Assembly (NCBI GenBank): GCA_049511335.1
Contig: JBEKYD010000005.1
Span: 3,069 to 67,068 of the forward strand
Direction: 5' to 3'
Source: JBEKYD01 sp049511335
Lineage (GTDB): Bacteria; Acidobacteriota; Terriglobia; Bryobacterales; Bryobacteraceae
Length of the DNA stretch: 64,000 bases
Shown here in pieces: positions 16,152 through 25,035 of the stretch. Positions within the stretch are counted from its first letter, which is position 1. Every line of letters starts with the position of its first letter. A program made the position numbers and the translations under genes. A model generated the notes under the pieces. That model searched no databases and was not told the origin of the DNA. It was given only the letters and a program-made list of their open reading frames with translations.

Positions 16152-16399
16152 AAAAATAGCATCGGCAAGGCCGCTGTCAAGGGCTTCCATTCCGATTTGT
16201 GGGGTGCTTAACCGGTCTGGGGATTTCGCAGTTTAGGCGCGACAACCGCTCGGTTACGGGCGCCGCCCGTTTGCAGTCGTTTACCGAGCCGCGACCGTAA
16301 GGGAGCGGTTGTCGGGAACGGATTTCTCCAGATCGGTTAATTAAGCATCCCCATTCCGATTTCTGTCTTCCGGCTCCCGACTTCTGCTTACAATGAAAC
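16152..16399. other. gene-free spacer upstream of ctaA
   Basis: The spacer between the hydrolase and heme A synthase genes is about 380 bp. It contains the palindrome at 16140-16151, a repeat copy at 16240-16314 and a TCTTCCGGCTCCCGACTTCT-type repeat at 16364-16387. I see no supported gene in it. Confidence 0.4.
16240..16314. repeat. dispersed CCGCGACCGTAAGGGAGCGG repeat, inverted pair
   Basis: CGACAACCGCTC at 16240-16251 pairs perfectly with GAGCGGTTGTCG at 16303-16314. The right arm carries GAGCCGCGACCGTAAGGGAG, which recurs in reverse complement at 17351-17379 and in split form at 57304-57357. In translation this repeat gives tell-tale PLPYGRGS or RDREGAV peptides in false frames. Confidence 0.85.
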
Positions 16400-16408
16400 T
16401 TGACCGCC

Positions 16409-17383
16409 ATGCCTTCCATCGATGCCCGCCGCTTCGGCCGCTATGCCTGGGCGGTGCTGGGCTACACACTGGCCGTGATCGTGTGGGGTGCGCTGGTGCG
16501 CGCCACCGGCTCCGGCGCAGGGTGCGGCAACCACTGGCCGCTGTGCACGCCGCCCACAACCACCGCCGCCACCTTCATCGAATTCATCCACCGCAGGATG
16601 GCCGGCCTGGACGCGATCGCCGTCGTGGTGCTAGTGGTGCTGGCGTTTCGGGTCTACCCGCAGGGACACGCCGCGCGATTGGGTGCTACATTGTCGGCTG
16701 TTTTCCTGGTGGCTGAGAGCCTACTCGGCGCGGCTTTGGTCAAGCTGGAGTTGGTTGCCCAGAACGCCAGCGTCTGGCGCATCTATTGGGAGTCGGCCCA
16801 CCTGGTGAACACGCTCACTTTGATCGCGTGCCTGGCTCTGACCGCGTGGTGGGCCGGTGGCCACCCGCGCCTGCGTCTTGCCGGGAAGCCGTTTTGGAGC
16901 GCAGTGGGTGCGCTCGCCGCCGTCATCGTGCTGGGGATCAGCGGCGCCATTGCCGCTCTCGGCGACACCCTATTCCCGGCCCGCTCCCTGGCCGAGGCGC
17001 TAGCCCGCGATTTCGACCCCGCCGCCAGCATCTTTCTGCGCTTGCGCGTCTGGCACCCGCCGGTCGCCGTACTGGCCTCTGCCGTGGCGATCTGGTATGC
17101 GCGCTCCGGCGCGCGCACAGATGCCGCCGGGCCGCGCCAGGCCAACCTGGTCGTGGGGTTGGTCTTCTTGCAAATCGCCACCGGGGTTCTCAACCTGTCT
17201 CTGCTCGCGCCGATACCCATGCAGTTGTTCCACCTTTTGCTGGCCGATCTTCTTTGGATCGCCCTGGTTCTGCTCTGTGCCGAGCGCACGGCCGTGGCGG
17301 TGCATGGTGCGGCGGCGCCGGAACATGACCGGGCGATGCGAAGGGCTCCGGCAACCGCTCCCTCACGGTCGCGGCTCGGATAA
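16409..17383 (+). CDS. ctaA: heme A synthase, COX15/CtaA family
   Basis: This protein of about 324 aa converts heme O to heme A for cytochrome oxidase. Eight hydrophobic segments are present. Heme-ligand and redox residues are visible: a Cys pair in GAGCGNHWPLC in the first periplasmic loop, His in EFIHRRMAG and ESAHLVNTL in the first half, and WHPPVA and QLFHLLLADL in the second. The C-terminal residues APATAPSRSRLG and the stop codon are encoded by a dispersed repeat at 17351-17379, so the original end was probably earlier. No ctaB or cox genes are adjacent. The ATG at 16409 is preferred over TTG at 16400. Confidence 0.88.
   Translation: MPSIDARRFGRYAWAVLGYTLAVIVWGALVRATGSGAGCGNHWPLCTPPTTTAATFIEFIHRRMAGLDAIAVVVLVVLAFRVYPQGHAARLGATLSAVFLVAESLLGAALVKLELVAQNASVWRIYWESAHLVNTLTLIACLALTAWWAGGHPRLRLAGKPFWSAVGALAAVIVLGISGAIAALGDTLFPARSLAEALARDFDPAASIFLRLRVWHPPVAVLASAVAIWYARSGARTDAAGPRQANLVVGLVFLQIATGVLNLSLLAPIPMQLFHLLLADLLWIALVLLCAERTAVAVHGAAAPEHDRAMRRAPATAPSRSRLG
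17351..17379. repeat. dispersed GGTCGCGGCTCGG repeat inside the ctaA end
   Basis: CAACCGCTCCCTCACGGTCG and the following CGGCTCGG match the right arm of the copy at 16240-16314 in reverse complement. The stop codon of ctaA falls at its edge. Confidence 0.85.
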
Positions 17384-17480
17384 TATCGCGGAAGTTCGAT
17401 TTTGGCGCCGGCAATACGAGCATGCCGACAATGCGGGTAAAACGCTAAAGTTTCCGTGTCGCTCCGCCGATCCATCATTC

Positions 17481-18098
17481 GTGAACATAGCGTTGTACAC
17501 CGTCCTGCTGGGTGTAACCTTCTGGCAACAGGCCAATCCGAATGGCGCCAACAATCCGCAGCGCGCCGCCATGAACCGCCAGATTGAATCGGTGCGCCGC
17601 CAGGCCGCGGCTCTCGGCCTGCGTCTTCAGCCCTGGGGCCCGGCGCCAGTGTCCGCCATCGCCGATCCACCCGCTTACGCCTGTCCCGCCATCCCGGAAG
17701 AATCGGTTTCGCCCATCCTCGAAGGCGCATCCAAAGCGCAATCCGTCGACCTCGGCCTGCTGCGCGCCGTGATCGGCCAGGAATCCACTTTCCACCCCTG
17801 TGCCGTCTCTTCCAAAGGAGCGCAGGGCCTGATGCAGCTCATGCCGGAAGTCTCTTCCCGCTTGGGCGTGACAGACGTTTTCGACCCCCAGCAGAATGTG
17901 GACGCCGGCGCACGTTATTTGAAAGAACTGCTCAACAAATATCAAGGAGATCTACCGAAAGCCTTAGCGGCGTACAATGCCGGCCCGACCGCCGTCGACC
18001 AGGCCAACGGCATACCCGACATACCCGAAACCCGCCAGTATGTGGAATCCATCCTGGCGAAAGTAGGCGCAAAACCCGCCGCCGACGCCGCGAAGTAG
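17481..18098 (+). CDS. lytic transglycosylase (SLT domain)
   Basis: From the GTG at 17481 the product is 205 aa, with a hydrophobic N-terminus (VNIALYTVLLGVTFWQQA) that could be a signal peptide. A single SLT domain follows: catalytic Glu in IGQESTFHP near residue 97, then SKGAQGLMQLMP, YLKELLNKY and ALAAYNAGP. These enzymes cleave peptidoglycan to 1,6-anhydromuropeptides. Longer in-frame extensions run through a dispersed repeat (PLPHGRGSD-type peptide) and are unlikely to be real. The start is the uncertain part. Repeat-like TCAGAAG stretches follow the stop. Confidence 0.88.
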   Translation: MNIALYTVLLGVTFWQQANPNGANNPQRAAMNRQIESVRRQAAALGLRLQPWGPAPVSAIADPPAYACPAIPEESVSPILEGASKAQSVDLGLLRAVIGQESTFHPCAVSSKGAQGLMQLMPEVSSRLGVTDVFDPQQNVDAGARYLKELLNKYQGDLPKALAAYNAGPTAVDQANGIPDIPETRQYVESILAKVGAKPAADAAK

Positions 18099-18235
18099 CT
18101 GAGAAGTCAGAAGTCGAGGAAGTCAGAAGGAAATCAGAAGCCAGAACGCCTCGTCGGAGGAACGAGGGCTCGCGGCCTGGGCGCTGGACGGAAGGGTGAC
18201 ATTCCGGCTCCTGACTTCTGGGTCCCGGCTCCTCA
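18099..18235. repeat. degenerate GAAGTCAGAAG / TTCTGACTTC short-repeat spacer
   Basis: The sequence is built of GAAGTCAGAAG-like units on one side and CCGGCTCCTGACTTCTG-like units on the other. Similar units appear at 16357-16390, 41613-41660 and 50228-50310. Confidence 0.6.
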
Positions 18236-18321
18236 GCATCGACAGTTTTCCGTCCATGTTGGCGCGGTAAGCGCCTAACACAACTCCGCATGGCTCGTCT
18301 AACCTGCAATACTGTCAAGGA

Positions 18322-19623
18322 ATGCCCAAGATCCTGATTGCCGGGGGAGGACTGGCGGGTCTGGCAGCCGCGGCCGCGCTAGGCGGCGCCGGCTTTGAGG
18401 TGGAACTGTTCGAAGCCCGCCCCTTTCTCGGTGGGCGCGCCACCTCCTACGAACTGCCTTCGGCCGGCGACGATCCCGCCGAAACCATCGACAACTGCCA
18501 ACACGTTCTCCTGCGCTGCTGCGTCAACCTGCTCGACTTCTACACCCGCCTCGGTGTCCGCGAACGGATTCGTTTTCATCGCGAGTTTTACTTTATCGAG
18601 CCCGGTGGCCGGGTTTCCGTTCTTCGCCGCGGCCGTCTTCCCGCGCCATTTCACTTCACCGGCTCGTTCCTGAAAATGGACTGTCTGGGCGGCCGCGATA
18701 AAATCGCCATCGCCCGCGCCCTGCTGGCCCTCCGCCGGGAACGGTTCCGGCGGCGAAACCTCAACCGCATCAGCATGCTGGACTGGCTGCTCGAAAAGCG
18801 CCAGACGCCGCGGGCCATCGACCGCTTCTGGCGCCAGGTTCTGGTAAGCGCGATCAATGAGGAGCTCGACCGCATGGCCGCCCTCCATGGCTTTCAGGTC
18901 TTCTGGCTCGGCTTTCTGGCCCGTGCCGACGCCTATGAGATGGGCCTGTCCTCCATCCCGTTGGGCGACCTTTACCATTCCGCCGCCTGGACCCGGTTCC
19001 CCACGGTCAAGATTCATTTCCGGCATGCCGTCGAGCGCATCGATGCTCACGGTATGACTGTGGCGGGACAGCCGGTTGCGGGCGACGCCGTGATTTGCGC
19101 GCTGCCGTTCGAACGCCTCGCCTCGGTCGGTCTCGCGGCGCCGCCTCTCGAGCATTCCCCCATCACCGGTGTCCACCTCTGGTTCGACCGCGAGATTACC
19201 ACCCTCCCGCACGCCGTTTTGCTCGACCGCACCATGCAGTGGATGTTCAACAAGGACCGCGGCCGCTATCTGCAGCTTGTCGTCAGTGCCTCGCGCGACC
19301 TGACGGCTCTTTCCCGCAACGATATCGTCGACATGGCGATTGGCGATCTGCGCCTCTATTTCCCCCGCGTCCATGAGGCCACGCTCCTCAAGGCTCACGT
19401 GGTCAAGGAGCAGCGAGCCACGTTTTCCGCTACCTGCGAAGCCGAACCGCTTCGTCCGGCCGCCGCTACTCATTTGCCCAACGTATTTCTGGCTGGAGAC
19501 TGGACCCGCACCGGATGGCCCGCCACCATGGAAGGCGCCGTGCGCAGCGGCTACATTGCCGCCGAGGGTGCCGCCTCCTTCTTGGGACGGAATGCCAAGT
19601 TTTTACTAAAGGATATTGCCTGA
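18322..19623 (+). CDS. hpnE: hydroxysqualene dehydroxylase HpnE
   Basis: This 433-aa FAD-dependent amine oxidase/phytoene-desaturase-type protein begins with a dinucleotide-binding motif, ILIAGGGLAGLAAAAALGGAG, and continues ARPFLGGRATSY. Family features of HpnE are the NCQHVLLRCC segment near residue 57 and a C-terminal FAD motif VFLAGDWTRTGWPATMEGAVRSG. HpnE reduces hydroxysqualene to squalene in hopanoid biosynthesis. The usual partners hpnC, hpnD and the squalene-hopene cyclase are not next to it, so the pathway is inferred from the family. An AAGGA motif abuts the ATG. Confidence 0.88.
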   Translation: MPKILIAGGGLAGLAAAAALGGAGFEVELFEARPFLGGRATSYELPSAGDDPAETIDNCQHVLLRCCVNLLDFYTRLGVRERIRFHREFYFIEPGGRVSVLRRGRLPAPFHFTGSFLKMDCLGGRDKIAIARALLALRRERFRRRNLNRISMLDWLLEKRQTPRAIDRFWRQVLVSAINEELDRMAALHGFQVFWLGFLARADAYEMGLSSIPLGDLYHSAAWTRFPTVKIHFRHAVERIDAHGMTVAGQPVAGDAVICALPFERLASVGLAAPPLEHSPITGVHLWFDREITTLPHAVLLDRTMQWMFNKDRGRYLQLVVSASRDLTALSRNDIVDMAIGDLRLYFPRVHEATLLKAHVVKEQRATFSATCEAEPLRPAAATHLPNVFLAGDWTRTGWPATMEGAVRSGYIAAEGAASFLGRNAKFLLKDIA

Positions 19624-19787
19624 TTCGGGGTATAGAGGGACCACCTCTTTTGTAGTACGGTTCTGACTGCGATAAACTGCGCCCCGTCGCCCACGGCTTC
19701 TACGGCGGTGACCTTAGAGCCAGCAGCTTGCACCGCACTGCCGAGAGGCTGCGGCACACCCCCAAGTAAACAGTACGGATGTAACGA

Positions 19788-19830
19788 AAGCAAGTGTAGC
19801 CTGAGGCTGGTTCGGGAGCTACACTTGCTT
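19788..19830. repeat. long inverted repeat with 13-bp arms before the response regulator gene
   Basis: AAGCAAGTGTAGC pairs perfectly with GCTACACTTGCTT across a 17-nt loop and lies just before the start codon at 19853. It could be an operator, a leader hairpin or another dispersed palindrome. Confidence 0.6.
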
Positions 19831-19852
19831 ACGGCTAAAGCCTACGGAATCG

Positions 19853-21370
19853 ATGCCGAACGAAACCATTCTGCTGGTGGATGACATCCCCGCCAATCTC
19901 AAGATCACGGCAATCGCGCTTCGGGCCGAAGGATTTCGGGTGCTCCTCGCGTCTACCGCCGAACAGGCGATGACCATGCTGCAGACGTCGCATCCCGACG
20001 TGCTTCTCGTAGATATCCAGCTACCCGGAATCAACGGTCTCGAGTTGGCCCGTACCATCAAACAGGACCCGCGCACCAAGGATATGGTGGTCGTGGCTCT
20101 TACCGCTTTCGGCGGGCGGGATTACGAGCAAACTGCGGCCGCGGTCGGCTGCGACGGTTTCCTCACCAAGCCCATCGATACCCGAACCATTGCCAGCCGC
20201 ATTCGCGCCTGCCTCGCGAAAGCAAAGCCCGTGAAGCAAGCGCCCGCGCCGCGTGCGCGCCCTCTGCCCCAGGGATCTCCTTGTTTGGACGGCCTCGGGC
20301 CCGATGTCGACATCTTGCGGCACACTTTTCTCGCCGACGGCATCCGCAAATGCCGCCTTATGATCGGCTCCCTCGACGACGGATTCGACCGGAACAAAGC
20401 CAATGCCCTGGTCAGCCAGTGGATCGGCGCCGGAATCGCACTGGGTTACGCCGAGATTGCTTCCAAAGCCCAATTCCTAGAGGAAACGATCCAGAGTGCG
20501 CAGTATGACCGCAACCAGGTGCGTGACACCCTAATCCAACTCGGGTCGGCATTCGCCGAGCCTCCCGAATCGGTCGAGCCCGTCCTGCCGGAACCGGTCG
20601 CCGTTCGCCTACGTTCCAAAAAGGTCGCGCTCATTGGATTTGCCGACGACGATGCCGACCGGCTCTGCGTCGCGCTCGACCGGGCTCGTGCCTCGGCGCG
20701 TCTCTTCGCCGCCGACGAACCGCTCGATTCCGGCAGCGTCGCCATTTGCGACGTCATTCTCATCCATGTCCGCCCGGAAACGTTAAAATGCCAATGGTTG
20801 AGTGAAGACTGGATTGCCCAGTGCGAGCAGGCATTGGTTTTGGTGGGCGCCCGAGAGCATTTGCTGACCCTCGATCCGGCTCAATTTTTCTGGGGCTGCG
20901 AGTCCCTCATCGACGGCTGGCAACCCGAGGAGGCCATCATCCGCTTGGGCATGGCTCTCGCGCGTGTCGAAAAATTGCGCACCGATTTCATCCCCGCAGT
21001 CAGGCGCTGCCACTCCAGCAGGCCTCGGGAGGTCCTCATCGTCGATCAGGACATGACCGTCCGATTCCTCCTGCAGGCCGCATTCGAACAATACGGCATG
21101 CGCTGCCGCACGGCTGAAACCGGAGGCGACGCCTTGCGCATGCTTCGGGATGAGGCGCCTCACGCGGCGGTGCTCGACGTCAACATTCCGGAGCTGGACG
21201 GTTTCCAGGTGGTCGAACAGGTGCGGGCGGAGCGTTTGCCGGTGCGCCTGCTGCTCCTCTCCGCCAAACAGGGCGATGCGTTGCGCAGCTTCAGCCTGGG
21301 CGCCGACGACTACGTGGTCAAGCCTTTCAGTGCACAGGAAGTGGTCGCGCGGCTGAGGCGTCTGTTGTAG
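19853..21370 (+). CDS. multi-domain response regulator, REC - Hpt-like - degenerate REC - REC
   Basis: This 505-aa cytoplasmic protein has no DNA-binding or enzymatic output domain. REC1 (residues 4-118) has phospho-acceptor Asp in LLVDIQLPG and Lys in FLTKPID. Residues ~150-230 align with an Hpt domain (LGYAEIASKAQFLEE), but the expected phospho-His position is not His. Residues ~250-375 look like a receiver stripped of its Asp. REC2 (385-505) is intact: LIVDQDM, VLDVNIPELDG, YVVKPFS. It may act as a phosphate sink or multi-step relay hub. No histidine kinase is adjacent. Confidence 0.85.
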   Translation: MPNETILLVDDIPANLKITAIALRAEGFRVLLASTAEQAMTMLQTSHPDVLLVDIQLPGINGLELARTIKQDPRTKDMVVVALTAFGGRDYEQTAAAVGCDGFLTKPIDTRTIASRIRACLAKAKPVKQAPAPRARPLPQGSPCLDGLGPDVDILRHTFLADGIRKCRLMIGSLDDGFDRNKANALVSQWIGAGIALGYAEIASKAQFLEETIQSAQYDRNQVRDTLIQLGSAFAEPPESVEPVLPEPVAVRLRSKKVALIGFADDDADRLCVALDRARASARLFAADEPLDSGSVAICDVILIHVRPETLKCQWLSEDWIAQCEQALVLVGAREHLLTLDPAQFFWGCESLIDGWQPEEAIIRLGMALARVEKLRTDFIPAVRRCHSSRPREVLIVDQDMTVRFLLQAAFEQYGMRCRTAETGGDALRMLRDEAPHAAVLDVNIPELDGFQVVEQVRAERLPVRLLLLSAKQGDALRSFSLGADDYVVKPFSAQEVVARLRRLL

Positions 21371-21497
21371 AAAGTTATCAGTTCACAATTGTCAGTTGTC
21401 AGTCTCCACTACTGGCTTTCCGCTCATTCGGTCCGCGTTGCGTTTAACTGAAAACTGACGACTGAAAACTGACGACTTTCTGGACTCTGACGACTTC
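21371..21497. repeat. AGTTGTCAGT / ACTGAAAACTGACGACT short-repeat spacer
   Basis: Units such as CAGTTGTCAGT and ACTGAAAACTGACGACT repeat imperfectly here. The same units occur at 27778-27800, 36268-36296 and 56024-56071. No gene is supported. Confidence 0.6.
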
Positions 21498-21499
21498 TT

Positions 21500-21862
21500 G
21501 GACTGCCGGATTATAAGCCGGTTTCTGTGCCCCTTGCGGGGCGGCGGTCATTCCTCTTGGCCGCCCATTACTGGACGGCTCCTGCGGCCTACCCGGAAGT
21601 CGAACGGGACGAGCAGTCCCTCCTCCCCTATTTGGCCTTGCTCCGCGTGGGGTTTGCCTTGCCGGCGAAATTACTTCCACCGCGGTGCGCTCTTACCGCA
21701 CCATTTCACCCTTACCCGGGTTCTCACCCGGGCGGTATCCTTTCTGTTGCGCTTTCCGTAGCCCCGCTTCCGGGGCTCCCGGCCGTTAGCCGGCACGCTG
21801 CTCTATGGAGACCGGACTTTCCTCTCCCGTTGCCGGAAGCGACCACCCGTCCGGCAGCCCAA
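21500..21862 (-). ncRNA. rnpB: RNase P RNA (bacterial type A)
   Basis: Read on the minus strand, the segment has the universally conserved P RNA blocks in order. The 5' arm CTGCCGG (near 21857) pairs with CCGGCAG at the 3' end (near 21504), forming P1. GAGGAAAGTCCGG is the conserved CR-I block, AACAGAAAGGATACCGCC is CR-V, and the end has ACAGAAACCGGCTTATAATCC. This RNA is the catalytic part of RNase P, which trims pre-tRNA 5' ends. Ends are accurate to a few bases. All ORF-like frames across it are false. Confidence 0.95.
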
Positions 21863-22125
21863 ATTCAGTATCCCACAACTCTTGCTAAGTGTGCGGCGGA
21901 GCACCGGGTACTATAGCGATTGCTCGTAAACCCTTGGCCTGGTGAGGCAAATCCGGTGTATTCTATTCTCAGCGTAATTCTGCGAGGCCCCATTGCGGGC
22001 CTTCACCGCCGGTCATTGGCGCCGGCGGACAGGGCCATTCGGCTACGGTACGCACGATGACCGCCCGAACCCCTTGGGTCATAACAGCAGCGGTACATAC
22101 GGTTCATGTTGAGGAGAGAAAAGCA

Positions 22126-24930
22126 ATGAAGACACTAGCAGCGATGAGCGCGCTGGGGCTTCTGGCATCGGGCTTATTTGGCCAGGGGCTGAACCCACCG
22201 GGTACGCAAACCAAGGACGACTGGGAGGAAATCAATTTCGAATTCAATTCTTCGATTCTATCCGATGGCTATCCGAGCTTGCTTCGCCTGGCCGACCTGT
22301 TGAGTCAGCATCGCGACTATCACGTCAAAGTTACCGGGAATACGGACTACATCGGGAGTGCCCGTTATAACGACAAACTGGCGATGGCGCGCGCCAACAC
22401 GGTCAAGGAATTCCTTGTAAAATACGGCGCCAATGCGGATCAAGTTTCCACGGCCGGCAACGGCCTTCACGATCCCGAAGTGAATAACCAGACCAAGGAA
22501 GGGCGGTTCATGAACCGCCGCGTGGTTCTGGCGGTCACCGACGGGCAGGGCCGCCTGGTGAAGGAAGGCGGCATCAGCGACATTCTCAAAGCGCTGCAGG
22601 ACATGGCCAAGAAGCAGCAGGATTGCTGCGATGCCATCCTCAAGCGGCTGGATAAGCTCGACGACATCCTGGCGGCGGTCAAGGGACTCGAAGGCGAGAA
22701 CGGCCGTCTCAAGGGCGAGGAAGAGGATCTGCGCAATCAGCTCAACGCGCTGAAGGACCAGGTCGCCGGCTTGCCTAAGCCGCTCAGCGGACCGGAGACC
22801 ACGCAGATCGCCCATAACGAGGCTATGAGCGCGGTCAACGAAGCGCAGAACCGCAACAAGAAGTACTCCACGGTGGGTCTCAGTGTCGGTCCCAACTTCG
22901 GCGCGAATCCCACCGGTCCCAATGGGAACGGCGCCATCGTCAATCCGGGCGCCTCCACCACCGGTTTCACCACCGGCCCGAACTCCAACCAAGGCCTCCG
23001 GGGCAGTGCCACTGTGGATGCCAACGGCCGCATCTTCGCTCCCTTCGGCGGCGACGGCACGCACGCCGTGCAGGCCCAAGGCGAATACATGTGGAACTCG
23101 CAGGGCCAGGAAGGCCAGTTCGATGTCGGTCTGCTGAATCGCTGGGGCAACTTCCAGGCCGGCGCGTTTGCCAGCTTTAAGTACTTGAACTACCGCCAGT
23201 ATCAACAAGGCGGCGCCCTCGGCGAAGGCGCGTTCCTGATCGACTATATATTTAAAGGCGGACGAATCGGAGTCTTCGGCACCCAGGGCTTCAAGAACAC
23301 CGCCGTCCTCAACATGCAGGAGCTCTACCCCGGCGTTTACAACCAGACCTACGCGCGCCTCATCAATCAGTACGGCGTGGATGCGCAGGTTGGCGTTTGG
23401 GGTGACGCTTACCTTGAAGGCAATCTCGGTGTTTTGCATCGCTACGGCCCCGGCGAGGGGTCGACGCCGGGCGGCGAGATCCGCCTGGTCCAACCGATCG
23501 TTTCGCGATTGGCCTTTACGGCGGAATACGACTACAACGCCTCGCTGGTCGGCACCGGCTCGATGCTGTTGGTCGGCTTGCAGTTGGGCAATTACATCAA
23601 GCCGAAAGAATACGCCAGTATCAAGAGCCCCGTGCCGATGGACGTCCCCCGCATCCGTTACGAATTCCTGACGCGGCGCGTGGGCACCTCGCCGCCCATC
23701 GCCGATGCGGGACCGCCCCAGATCGGCGTACCCGCCGGCACTATCACTCTCAATGGCTCCGGCTCGCACGATCCGCTGGGCGAACCGCTCACATTCAGTT
23801 GGAAGCAGATCGGCGGTCCGAGCGTGACGCTGAACGGCGCCAATACCGCTACTCCGACGTTTACGGCGGCTGCCGGTCAGACCTACGTCTTCGAGTTGAC
23901 GGTCACCAATACCGACGGCCTATCGGGTTCGGCTACCACTTCGGTCCAAACCTTGGCCGCCACGGTGCTGACGATTGCGCAATTCTACGCGAATCCCGCC
24001 ACTGTGAACGCAGGCCAGAGCACGACCCTCCTCTGGGTGATACAAGGCGCCACTTCGGCTAGCATCTCGCCGAGCGTCGGCAACATCAACCCGAATTCCG
24101 GCTCGGTTGCGGTTTCGCCGACCGCCACTACCACTTACACCCTGACCGCCACCGGTCCCAGCGGCAGCATCACGCAGGCGGTAACGGTTACGGTGGGCGC
24201 GCCGGGTTCGCCGCAGATTGTGCGCTTCGTGGCCGATCCGAACAGCACGACGGCCGGCAGTTCGGTGACCCTGAGCTGGGCCACCAACAACGCCACTACG
24301 GTCAGCATCACTCCCAACGTGGGCACGGTTACCGGCAACGGAAGCACGACCGTATCGCCCTCGCAGACTACCACCTACACCCTGACGGCCACTAACTCGG
24401 TCGGCTCGGTGACCGCTACGGCAACCGTTACTGTTACGGGCGCGAGCATTCCATCGATCGTTACCTTCGTGGCAACGCCGCAGAACATCTCGCCCGGCCA
24501 GTCCACCAAGCTTTGCTGGCAGGTGAACGGCTCGACCAATATCTCCATCACACCGAGTGTCGGTTCCAATCTGAACGCTAACGATTGCGCTACCGTCACT
24601 CCGTCCACGACAACCACGTACACCTTGACCGCCATCAACGCCGCCGGACAAGTCCAGGGCAACGTCACGGTCAATGTCGGCCTGGTTCAGATCCTGACGT
24701 TCACGGCCAACCCGCCGAACTCCACTTACGCTGGCAGTCCGGTCGTGCTCTCCTGGACAACCGCCAACGCCACCGCGGTGGTGCTGATTGGCGGCGACCT
24801 CGGCCCGACGACGCTGCAACCCAACGGCAGCTACACCGTCAACCCGGTCAGCAACGAAACCTATAGTCTGACCGCCTACGGACCTGGAGGACAGACCGTA
24901 AGCGTTACGATATCGGTCTTCGTCCGGTAA
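22126..24930 (+). CDS. OmpA-domain envelope protein with C-terminal Ig/PKD-like repeats
   Basis: This 934-aa protein starts MKTLAAMSALGLLASGLFGQG, a signal peptide, after a GAGGAGAG ribosome binding site. Residues ~30-135 are an OmpA/MotB peptidoglycan-binding domain with the key Asp (GNTDYIG) and Arg (MNRRVVL). A coiled coil follows (~150-235), then a Gly/aromatic region (~250-520) that may be a beta-barrel. The rest is a PKD-like module (GSGSHDPLGEPLTFSWKQ) and about four Ig-like repeats with the recurring TTTYTLTA motif. It likely anchors to peptidoglycan and displays repeats. A clear terminator follows. Confidence 0.85.
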   Translation: MKTLAAMSALGLLASGLFGQGLNPPGTQTKDDWEEINFEFNSSILSDGYPSLLRLADLLSQHRDYHVKVTGNTDYIGSARYNDKLAMARANTVKEFLVKYGANADQVSTAGNGLHDPEVNNQTKEGRFMNRRVVLAVTDGQGRLVKEGGISDILKALQDMAKKQQDCCDAILKRLDKLDDILAAVKGLEGENGRLKGEEEDLRNQLNALKDQVAGLPKPLSGPETTQIAHNEAMSAVNEAQNRNKKYSTVGLSVGPNFGANPTGPNGNGAIVNPGASTTGFTTGPNSNQGLRGSATVDANGRIFAPFGGDGTHAVQAQGEYMWNSQGQEGQFDVGLLNRWGNFQAGAFASFKYLNYRQYQQGGALGEGAFLIDYIFKGGRIGVFGTQGFKNTAVLNMQELYPGVYNQTYARLINQYGVDAQVGVWGDAYLEGNLGVLHRYGPGEGSTPGGEIRLVQPIVSRLAFTAEYDYNASLVGTGSMLLVGLQLGNYIKPKEYASIKSPVPMDVPRIRYEFLTRRVGTSPPIADAGPPQIGVPAGTITLNGSGSHDPLGEPLTFSWKQIGGPSVTLNGANTATPTFTAAAGQTYVFELTVTNTDGLSGSATTSVQTLAATVLTIAQFYANPATVNAGQSTTLLWVIQGATSASISPSVGNINPNSGSVAVSPTATTTYTLTATGPSGSITQAVTVTVGAPGSPQIVRFVADPNSTTAGSSVTLSWATNNATTVSITPNVGTVTGNGSTTVSPSQTTTYTLTATNSVGSVTATATVTVTGASIPSIVTFVATPQNISPGQSTKLCWQVNGSTNISITPSVGSNLNANDCATVTPSTTTTYTLTAINAAGQVQGNVTVNVGLVQILTFTANPPNSTYAGSPVVLSWTTANATAVVLIGGDLGPTTLQPNGSYTVNPVSNETYSLTAYGPGGQTVSVTISVFVR

Positions 24931-24958
24931 TCCAGACCCTGTATCCGAAGCACCAATA

Positions 24959-24987
24959 CCGGGCGGCCAAAAGCCGCCCGGTTTTTT
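24959..24987 (+). terminator. Rho-independent terminator of the OmpA/Ig-repeat gene
   Basis: A perfect 9-bp stem, CCGGGCGGC-CAAAA-GCCGCCCGG, is followed directly by six T residues. It starts 29 bp after the stop codon. Confidence 0.9.
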
Positions 24988-25035
24988 GTGTGCCATCGAC
25001 AGCCATGGAAACAATTTTTCTTTATGGGAGACCTT

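Noticed and set aside
16177..16419. Minus-strand frame containing PLPYGRGSVN
   Set aside because: This peptide is the translation of a dispersed repeat, not of a gene; no ribosome site or domain is present.
21527..21916. Plus-strand frame of about 129 codons
   Set aside because: It lies across the RNase P RNA gene, whose conserved blocks explain the sequence.
21965..22070. GC-rich hairpins upstream of the OmpA gene resembling a riboswitch
   Set aside because: I could not match any known riboswitch consensus; only generic stems are visible.
24961..24990. Possible riboswitch in front of the SnoaL-like gene
   Set aside because: The hairpin and T-run are a simple terminator of the upstream gene; no aptamer-like sequence is present.
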